A stretch of DNA of 64,000 nucleotides, taken from positions 62,001 to 126,000 of the forward strand of contig LDXJ01000058.1 of the NCBI GenBank assembly GCA_001029295.1, written 5' to 3'. Below are positions 57,597 through 64,000 of the stretch, in pieces (the first letter of the stretch is position 1; each line of letters begins with the position of its first letter). Under the pieces are notes generated by a model. It did not search any database. It was not told the origin of the DNA and saw nothing but the letters and a program-made list of their open reading frames with translations. The position numbers and the translations under genes were made by a program. Source of the stretch: Peptococcaceae bacterium CEB3. GTDB taxonomy: Bacteria; Bacillota; Desulfitobacteriia; Desulfitobacteriales; Desulfitobacteriaceae.

Positions 57597-60500
57597 ATGA
57601 GAAAAAGAACCAATCGCCGGATCTTAAGCATTCTGCTGACTCTGATCATGCTGATCAGCGTCTGCTTCCCTACGGCCGTTTTTGCGGGGGGCACAACACC
57701 CCCACCGTCACCGTTGACTGTGTCGATCTTAGCTACCACAGACCTGCACGGGCAGTTAATGGGCTGGGACTATTTTAATAAAGTTCCATCGACTGGTTTG
57801 ACCCGTATCGCCACATTAATCAAACAGGAGCGGGCCAAAAATCCCAATACTATCTTGGTCGATGATGGGGATACCATTCAAGGGACTCCCCTCGACTATT
57901 ATTACGCCAAAGTGGATACTTCTTGGACCCATGATCCTGCCCAGAATCACCCTATGGCCGCCGCCATGACCTCCCTGAAATATGATGCCTGGACATTGGG
58001 AAATCATGAATTTAACTATGGCACCGGAATCTTGACGCCTTTTATCGACAAAATGAAGGCCGGCGGCATCGCCGTCTTATCGGCCAATACTCTGGACGTG
58101 ACCAAGGCGGTCTACTCAGTTCCGGGTGCTGTCTATGACGCTCCCCTAGGCGATACTTCGGGAAATTCTTATCAAACGTGGGATCAGGTTAAGCCCTACA
58201 TCATCAAATCCTTTACCGATCCGAATACCGGTAAGACAGTGAAGGTCGCCATCCTGGGTTTGACCGTCCCCACCATACCCACTTGGGAAAACCAGACAAA
58301 TTATCCCGGCTTGGGATTTGCCGACATCGTCAAAGATGGCAGCAAATGGGTCAAATACTTAAAGAATACGGAGAAAGTCGACGCCATTGTGGCTACGATT
58401 CACTCCGGTCTGGGAGTTGACGATCCATCAACCGAGCAAACCCCATATGAAAACGAAGTTCAGGCCTTTGCCAACGCCAATCCCGAAGTCAGCGCGATCA
58501 TAGCGGGTCATACCCACACGAATCTTAATGGTACGTATGGAACCAATAAGACCCTGGTTGTTGAAAGCAGAAATGCCGCCGCCAATTTAATGGAAATCAA
58601 TTTGCAGTTTACCCCAGATAGCAGCGGTCATTATGTTGAACCCACAGCCACGTCCGGTACGGCGACAGGGCAAAATATCGCAGCGACGACCTCCGTAGCG
58701 GAAGATCCCGCTTTGGTAGCTTTAGCTCAACCCTACCACCAGGCAACCCTTGCTTATCTCCAAACGCCTATCGGCACATCCACGGGCGAATTTCGCGCTG
58801 ACGGCCAGACGGTCGAAGACACCCCGATTATGGACCTTGTTAACAAAGTGCAGATGTACTACACCCAAAAAGACGGAACCCTGCCGGCCGGGGTCCCGCA
58901 AATATCCATTGCCGCACCGCTCAGTGCCGGCGCCTATATACCCAAAGCCGCTGTGACGATCGGAGACATTTCTTCCGTCTATGTCTACGAGAACTACCTC
59001 TTTGGCATCACCGTCACCGGTCAGCAACTAAAGAAGCTTATGGAAGCAACGGTCGACAGATATTATCAACCCTGGAAACAGGGCGACAGCCAAATTAACA
59101 AAATACCCACCCAGCCGGACTACAATCTCGATCAGTTGGAGGGTGTGAACTACACCATCGACCTGACCAAACCCACAGGCAGCTTTATCCAGTCGCTAAC
59201 CTACAACGGCAGCCCAGTTTCTGACACGCAAGAGTTCGGCCTGGCCATTAACAACTACCGCTTCAACAGCTGGAATACGGTTGGATCCACTGTTTATGCC
59301 GCCGATATTGTGCCGCAGACTACTGATCCTAAAGCTCCCAACTACGTTTACTTTGACTCACAAAAGAAGTTGGGCGACGACGGCCAAATCCGCAGCTTAA
59401 TGATCGAGTATTTTAAAGATTACGCCGGAGGATCGGTCGACACCGGGCAGACAAGTGTTCCGGCGGTCACCGATAATAATTGGCAAACTGTGCCGCGTTT
59501 TGTCGACATGGTTGAGTATACCGACACCCACGGCAATATCGACAATGCCCCCACAAGCGGAACACCGCATGCCAACGCCGCCTTAATGTCCGGATTGGTG
59601 AACTCGGAACGCGCCCGCTTTGGCGATGACCGCACAGTGTTGCTGTCCGGCGGGGACATGATGCAGGGCACCGGTATCTCCAACATGCTGCACGGTAAGC
59701 CCGTCATGGACCTGATGAACGAGATGCATTTCGACGCCATGGAGCTGGGAAACCATGAATTTGACTGGGGTCTGGATACCTTGGATAAAAATATCGAAGG
59801 TGAGACTTTCCCGGTTCTGGACGCTAACATCAAGTTGAAGGCAGGAGACACCGACCCGGCCACGACGGAATTACTCAAAGACGTCAAGCCTTCGGTCATG
59901 ATCACTAAAGGCAACCTTAAAATTGGGGTTATCGGGGTCATAACCACCGATACGCCCAATATCGTTATGCCGTCGGTGATCAGCCATCTTGATTTTACCG
60001 ATCCCGCCGCAGCAATCACGACCGAAACCGCCAAGCTTAAAAACCAGGGTGCCAACGTCATCGTTGTTTTAGCCCACATCGGTGATCAATATAACCCCTG
60101 GAAGACCTCCGGGCCCCAACTGCCTAAAGAACCCTTCAGTGAAGATATTGCCAACTTAGCAAAATCAATCAGCGGTGTGGATGCCATCTTTGGCGGACAT
60201 ACCCATACGACCAACTATGATCTGATTCCCGATTCGACCGGTAAGTTAATTCCCGCGGCGATCGGCTACTGTAACGGCAAAGGCGCCGGGGATATCCGCC
60301 TGGCACTTGATGCCAATAACAACGTAATCGACTCCAACGCGAATTATCTTGACCTCTACAACCGCCTTAATTCAAGCGTAAAAGCCGATCCTGCCGCACA
60401 GGCCATCGTGGATGCCGCCAATGCGCAGAATGCCCCCATCCTCAATGAGGTCATCGGCAACGCGCCCCAGCAAATAGAAAGGGGCAAGGGCGCCTCAGCG

Positions 60501-62522
60501 AAAAGTCCCTCCGGACCGCTTGATTCAGCCTTGGGCGATTGGTCCGCGGATGTAGTAGCTCAAGCCGCCCATACTGATTTTGGTTTCCAAAACGGCGGAG
60601 GATTAAGAACCGACATTGCCTCCGGCCCGATTACCGTCAGCGGCATCTATTCCTTAATGCCTTTTGATAATGTCATCTACAAGATGGACATGACCGGTCA
60701 GCAGCTTAAAGACCTGATCGAGTTCCTGGCCGGTGATCCTGACAGCAAGGGATATGGGCATATTTCCGGCTTCCGCTTTATCGTGGACCCGACCAAGCCG
60801 GTCGGCAGCCGGGTTGTCTACCTGGCAAAATCCGACGGTACGGCAATCGATATGAACAAGACCTACACGGCCGCAGCACCCGATTTTATTGCCACGGGCG
60901 GGGATAAATACCCGTTCCTGACCGATTCCAGCCATCAGACAAGCACATTCACCCTGGTCCGAGACGCTATGATCAGCGACATCAAAGCGAGAAACACCTT
61001 TACCTATCAAGCGGACGGCCGCATTGTCAACTACGGCACCGGTGTGACAATTCCGCCCTACGTCACTCCCGGCGGCGGCTCATCTTCAACAAGCCACGAC
61101 CATCCTTCACACCCGGGAACTCCGAGCGGCCCATCGGCTCCCCCAGTCCCTCCCGCGAATCCGGCTCCCCCTACATCTCCTGTTGGCGGGCAATGGACAA
61201 TTCAACCGACCCCGGCGCAAACAGCCGCAGCCTCTGCCTCCCAACCGCTGACCCCCGGTACGCCGGCAACGGCAAGCGCAACTGACGCCACCGCCGTAAC
61301 CGTTCCGGCCGGCGCTCTGACAAAACCTATCACGCTGACCACAGGCATCGGCAACATCGCTCAGGTCCCCAGGAATATACATGTTACCAGCTTTAACCCA
61401 GTGCTCACACAACGTGAATTCGGTCCGAGCGGTCTCGCCTTTAGCGCCCCGGTCGATATCACCATTCCTTTTGCCGGGCTTGACATGACGAAGGTTGATC
61501 CCAACCGTCTCGCCATCTTTTTCTGGAACGGCACCGACTGGGTGAAGATCGGGGGAATTGTCGACCCCGTCAAACAGACGGTTACCGCGCCGGTTTTCCA
61601 CTTGTCGACTTACGCCGTTATGCAGGACAACTCTCCCGTACAGGACCGTCTGGCAGGCAGTGACCGTTGTGCAACCGCTATCGCCGTCGCGGAGCAAGGT
61701 TGGGGTACCGGCGCGACCAACGTGGTCCTCGTGAATGGGAATTCCTATGCCGATGCCCTCGCCGCAACCCCGTTGGCATTCAAACTCAACGCCCCGCTTC
61801 TTTTGACGGACGCAGATTCCGTGTCCCAGGCAACCTTGGCGGAAATTCAGAAACTCGGGGCCACAAACGTTGTCCTTGTGGGCGGAACGGGTGTGATTTC
61901 CGACGCGGTCAACAGTCAGCTGCAAAACCAGGGTCTCACAACTACCCGCTATGGGGGACAAAATCGCTTTGGCACGGCCGCCCAAGTAGCCAATGCTCTC
62001 GCAACCGTGGGTAAAGCAGTTATCGTAACCGGCAGTGATTATCCGGATGCCTTAGTGGCATCGAGCTGGGCGGCATTTAACGGGGCGCCGATTCTTTTCA
62101 CCTCTGAAAACGCGGTACCGCCGGAAACTCAAAGCGCCCTGGCCCAGGCAAAAGTCACATCAACCGTCGTTGTGGGCGGAACAGGGGTCATCAGCGACCA
62201 TGTTCTCAATTCCCTGCCCAAAGCAACCCGATACTCGGGCCTTGACCGTTTTGAGACAGCAACGGCGGTGGCAAGCGGTTTAAATCTGAAACCCAATTTC
62301 GTCTACGTCGCTACCGGTATAAATTTCGTGGATGCGCTGGTAGCCGGCAACCTTGCCGCCCGCACCGATTCCCCGGTCGTCCTTGTAGACAATTCAGTAC
62401 CAACAGCAACCCAGAACTATTTGACCACCCTCAAGGGCAAAAATAGCAGCCTTGTGGTTGTTGGCGGTAAGGCTGTGGTGTCAGACGACCAGGTTACCGC
62501 CATGAGGACCCTAATTAAATAG
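57597..62522 (+). CDS. YfkN-like secreted double nucleotidase with wall-binding repeats
   Basis: This 1641-aa protein has a signal peptide (ILSILLTLIMLISVCFPTAVFA) and two UshA-type nucleotidase modules. Module 1 has ATTDLHGQL, DDGDTIQG, LGNHEFNYG and GHTHTNLNG. Module 2 has YTDTHGN, LSGGDMMQG, LGNHEFDWG, GGHTHTTN and FQNGGGLRTD. A Ser/Pro linker and an about 120-residue beta domain follow. Three cell-wall-binding (CWB2) repeats complete the C-terminus, with motifs such as DRLAGSDRCATAIAVA, VVLVGGTGVISD and DRFETATAVA. It should dephosphorylate extracellular nucleotides, freeing phosphate and nucleosides at the wall. ATG at 57597 starts the signal peptide; a GTG at 57576 is also open. Confidence 0.93.
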   Translation: MRKRTNRRILSILLTLIMLISVCFPTAVFAGGTTPPPSPLTVSILATTDLHGQLMGWDYFNKVPSTGLTRIATLIKQERAKNPNTILVDDGDTIQGTPLDYYYAKVDTSWTHDPAQNHPMAAAMTSLKYDAWTLGNHEFNYGTGILTPFIDKMKAGGIAVLSANTLDVTKAVYSVPGAVYDAPLGDTSGNSYQTWDQVKPYIIKSFTDPNTGKTVKVAILGLTVPTIPTWENQTNYPGLGFADIVKDGSKWVKYLKNTEKVDAIVATIHSGLGVDDPSTEQTPYENEVQAFANANPEVSAIIAGHTHTNLNGTYGTNKTLVVESRNAAANLMEINLQFTPDSSGHYVEPTATSGTATGQNIAATTSVAEDPALVALAQPYHQATLAYLQTPIGTSTGEFRADGQTVEDTPIMDLVNKVQMYYTQKDGTLPAGVPQISIAAPLSAGAYIPKAAVTIGDISSVYVYENYLFGITVTGQQLKKLMEATVDRYYQPWKQGDSQINKIPTQPDYNLDQLEGVNYTIDLTKPTGSFIQSLTYNGSPVSDTQEFGLAINNYRFNSWNTVGSTVYAADIVPQTTDPKAPNYVYFDSQKKLGDDGQIRSLMIEYFKDYAGGSVDTGQTSVPAVTDNNWQTVPRFVDMVEYTDTHGNIDNAPTSGTPHANAALMSGLVNSERARFGDDRTVLLSGGDMMQGTGISNMLHGKPVMDLMNEMHFDAMELGNHEFDWGLDTLDKNIEGETFPVLDANIKLKAGDTDPATTELLKDVKPSVMITKGNLKIGVIGVITTDTPNIVMPSVISHLDFTDPAAAITTETAKLKNQGANVIVVLAHIGDQYNPWKTSGPQLPKEPFSEDIANLAKSISGVDAIFGGHTHTTNYDLIPDSTGKLIPAAIGYCNGKGAGDIRLALDANNNVIDSNANYLDLYNRLNSSVKADPAAQAIVDAANAQNAPILNEVIGNAPQQIERGKGASAKSPSGPLDSALGDWSADVVAQAAHTDFGFQNGGGLRTDIASGPITVSGIYSLMPFDNVIYKMDMTGQQLKDLIEFLAGDPDSKGYGHISGFRFIVDPTKPVGSRVVYLAKSDGTAIDMNKTYTAAAPDFIATGGDKYPFLTDSSHQTSTFTLVRDAMISDIKARNTFTYQADGRIVNYGTGVTIPPYVTPGGGSSSTSHDHPSHPGTPSGPSAPPVPPANPAPPTSPVGGQWTIQPTPAQTAAASASQPLTPGTPATASATDATAVTVPAGALTKPITLTTGIGNIAQVPRNIHVTSFNPVLTQREFGPSGLAFSAPVDITIPFAGLDMTKVDPNRLAIFFWNGTDWVKIGGIVDPVKQTVTAPVFHLSTYAVMQDNSPVQDRLAGSDRCATAIAVAEQGWGTGATNVVLVNGNSYADALAATPLAFKLNAPLLLTDADSVSQATLAEIQKLGATNVVLVGGTGVISDAVNSQLQNQGLTTTRYGGQNRFGTAAQVANALATVGKAVIVTGSDYPDALVASSWAAFNGAPILFTSENAVPPETQSALAQAKVTSTVVVGGTGVISDHVLNSLPKATRYSGLDRFETATAVASGLNLKPNFVYVATGINFVDALVAGNLAARTDSPVVLVDNSVPTATQNYLTTLKGKNSSLVVVGGKAVVSDDQVTAMRTLIK

Positions 62523-62553
62523 CCGGCGGTTTCTTCGCGACAAAGTTCTTCAG

Positions 62554-62584
62554 AAGGGGGTTCCTCGAAAGTGAGGAACCCCTT
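62554..62584 (+). terminator. Hairpin after the nucleotidase gene
   Basis: AAGGGGGTTCCTC pairs with GAGGAACCCCTT (one bulged G) around GAAAGT, 30 bases after the stop codon. No long T-run follows. Confidence 0.55.
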
Positions 62585-62647
62585 CCTGCAACACCCTGAG
62601 CCTTTGAGGTCCTGTCACCCACTTTCTTGCCCCAAAAACGATCGAGA

Positions 62648-62682
62648 GGGGCAGCACTAGATGATCAGTCTAGTGCTACCCC
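62648..62682. terminator. Bidirectional hairpin between nucleotidase and GH13 genes
   Basis: GGGGCAGCACTAGA pairs with TCTAGTGCTACCCC around seven bases (one C-A mismatch). On the minus strand TTTTT follows about nine bases later, fitting a stop for the GH13 gene. Confidence 0.6.
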
Positions 62683-62699
62683 GTTGACGGTTCCGAGTC

Positions 62700-64000
62700 T
62701 CAGGGACAGGCCTGGAGCGTGTAAACTCTGGCTTCAAAAGGCCTCAGCTCCAGGCGCAACGGCGCTTCCTGGCCGGTGGGATAGTTGCAGAGGAGCAACT
62801 GATAGGTCGAGAAGGCAACTTTCTCCGGTAAAACGAAAGCTGCCGGCTGGGCGGAGAAGTTGAGGACGACCAGGATCATCTCCTTGCCGGTGGCCTCAAA
62901 CAACTCTTCCTCGACTTTTTTCACTTCTTCCAGTTGCTTTCCCGTCAAGCAGCGGCCTCCCCGGATCTTCGGGGTGCGCAGATACGCGAACACCTGCTCA
63001 TCCTCCGGCAAAAGAAGATGGTAGTCGCCATAGACCAAAAGCCGCCGTTCTTTGCGCAACTCGATTAACCGTTGGTAATAATAAAAGACGGAATCCGGCT
63101 GGTTCAGACTTTTCTTCACGTTGACCTCGGCATAATTCGGGTTGAGGTTCAGCCAGGGAATTCCGCTCGTAAAGCCGGCATTCTCCGTCTCGTCCCAGGG
63201 CATGGGTGTCCGGGCGTTATCACGTCCCCTGGCCCAGATCATCTTCAGGGCTTCCTGGGGACTTAAGCCGGAGCGCAACGCTTCTTCGTAAAAGTTGAGC
63301 GTATCCACATCCCGGTAATAGGAGATCTCGGGAAACTTGACATTGGTCATGCCAAGCTCTTCACCCTGGTAAATATAGGGCGTCCCCTGGAGGGTGTGCG
63401 TCAAGGTGGCCAACATTTTCGCCGCTTGCGCCCTGAAGACGCCGTCATCGCCAAAGCGGGAGACGGCCCTGGGTTGATCATGATTGTTAAGGAAGAGACT
63501 GTTCCAGCCTGTCCCCTCTAACCGGTCTTGCCACGACGAAATGATTTTCTTAAAATCGGGCAGTTTCCAGGGAATGATCTTCCATTTGTCACCGGCTTCA
63601 TAATCGATTTCCAACAGTTGAAACTGAAAGACCATGCTCAGTTCGTGCCGGTCCTCTCCTGCCAAGGCCTGGGCTTTGTCCGGGTCAACCCCCGGGGTCT
63701 CCCCCACCGTCATAATGTCGTACTTACTCAGAACTTTAGCATGCATCTCCCGCAGGAAATACTGAAGCCGGGGGCCATTGCGATAGAATTTCCTTCCCCA
63801 GGCCGGACTTCCCGGGCTTTCACTCTTGGCGTCGGGCAAAGTCGGATCTTTGGAAATCAGGTTGATCACGTCCATCCGGAAGCCGTCGATCCCTTTGTCC
63901 AACCACCAAGTCATCATCCGATAGATATCGAGACGCAGACTCCTGTTGTCCCAATTTAAGTCAGGCTGTTTGCGGGAAAAAAGGTGGAGATAATATTCCC
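62700..64000 (-). CDS. GH13 alpha-glucosidase, partial (start beyond the window)
   Basis: At least 433 codons are visible; the frame is open to the window edge and already reads EYYLHLFSRKQPDLNWDN there, so the N-terminal about 150 residues are missing. GH13 motifs are GIDGFRMDVINL (nucleophile Asp), VGETPGVD (acid/base Glu) and FLNNHDQPRAVSRFG. It is closely related to the enzyme at 46964-48646 and probably splits alpha-glucosides in the cytoplasm. It has an internal ATG (63917), which is only a methionine inside the barrel and not the start. Confidence 0.93.
   Translation of the reverse strand, partial: EYYLHLFSRKQPDLNWDNRSLRLDIYRMMTWWLDKGIDGFRMDVINLISKDPTLPDAKSESPGSPAWGRKFYRNGPRLQYFLREMHAKVLSKYDIMTVGETPGVDPDKAQALAGEDRHELSMVFQFQLLEIDYEAGDKWKIIPWKLPDFKKIISSWQDRLEGTGWNSLFLNNHDQPRAVSRFGDDGVFRAQAAKMLATLTHTLQGTPYIYQGEELGMTNVKFPEISYYRDVDTLNFYEEALRSGLSPQEALKMIWARGRDNARTPMPWDETENAGFTSGIPWLNLNPNYAEVNVKKSLNQPDSVFYYYQRLIELRKERRLLVYGDYHLLLPEDEQVFAYLRTPKIRGGRCLTGKQLEEVKKVEEELFEATGKEMILVVLNFSAQPAAFVLPEKVAFSTYQLLLCNYPTGQEAPLRLELRPFEARVYTLQACP

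Noticed and set aside
63915-63917. ATG as the start of the last GH13 gene
   Set aside because: The frame continues upstream with family sequence (QPDLNWDN), so this is an internal methionine and the gene is cut by the window edge.

Overview
The window reads as chromosome of an anaerobic, respiring Firmicute, most likely a Clostridia member near the Desulfitobacteriales/Peptococcaceae. This is inferred from gene content and style: clean Shine-Dalgarno sites, a split cytochrome b/subunit IV with a Rieske protein, multihaem c cytochromes, a Mo-bis-PGD sulfur reductase, selenium-dependent molybdenum hydroxylase genes and CWB2 wall-binding repeats. No rRNA, tRNA, CRISPR array or intact transposon was found.

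Layout. Positions 1-1519 hold a gene tail, a DUF134 regulator, a structured non-coding stretch and an unknown 126-aa protein. Positions 1680-11037 (minus) are one respiratory cluster. In transcription order it has a trihaem membrane cytochrome, two YeeE/YedE sulfur permease halves, a Tat-exported molybdopterin reductase, a four-cluster ferredoxin, an NrfD subunit, a Rieske protein, cytochrome b, subunit IV and a large multihaem cytochrome. The second YeeE/YedE half is interrupted by an in-frame UGA exactly where the family has its conserved cysteine, and a bacterial SECIS-like hairpin follows. It is most simply a selenoprotein, and it is the main discovery of this window. The subunit IV lacks the PEWY glutamate.

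Positions 11.7-25.4 kb carry two unusual Nramp-family transporters (one behind a Fur-like box, one behind an M-box Mg2+ riboswitch), peptidase T, a small ion channel, an orphan ABC-2 permease, an aldo/keto reductase-ferredoxin fusion, an ammonium transporter behind a repeat-rich leader, KdpDE without KdpFABC, and an AhpD-like protein. Positions 25.5-31.8 kb encode a three-subunit molybdenum hydroxylase and, upstream, its yqeC-mocA-yqeB selenium/molybdenum cofactor genes. With the UGA-containing YeeE this makes selenium a theme shared by two distant clusters.

Positions 32.1-39.6 kb form a phosphate module: PhoP/PhoR-type two-component system converging on pstSCAB-phoU, with divergent 11-bp-phased Pho boxes that also face a 46-aa membrane peptide. 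Positions 39.8-44.5 kb hold a TIM-barrel protein and a YkoEDC-like ECF vitamin transporter with an extra two-helix peptide. A PIN-PhoH protein follows. Positions 46.9-54.8 kb are an alpha-glucan operon (binding protein, ROK repressor, two permeases, GH66 and GH13 enzymes). The end has a PLC-like protein, an orphan response regulator, an IS200/IS605-like relic, a 1641-aa YfkN-like secreted nucleotidase with wall-binding repeats, and a second, partial GH13 gene.

The intergenic spacers are rich in local degenerate tandem repeats, and one hairpin repeat occurs three times ahead of minus-strand genes.
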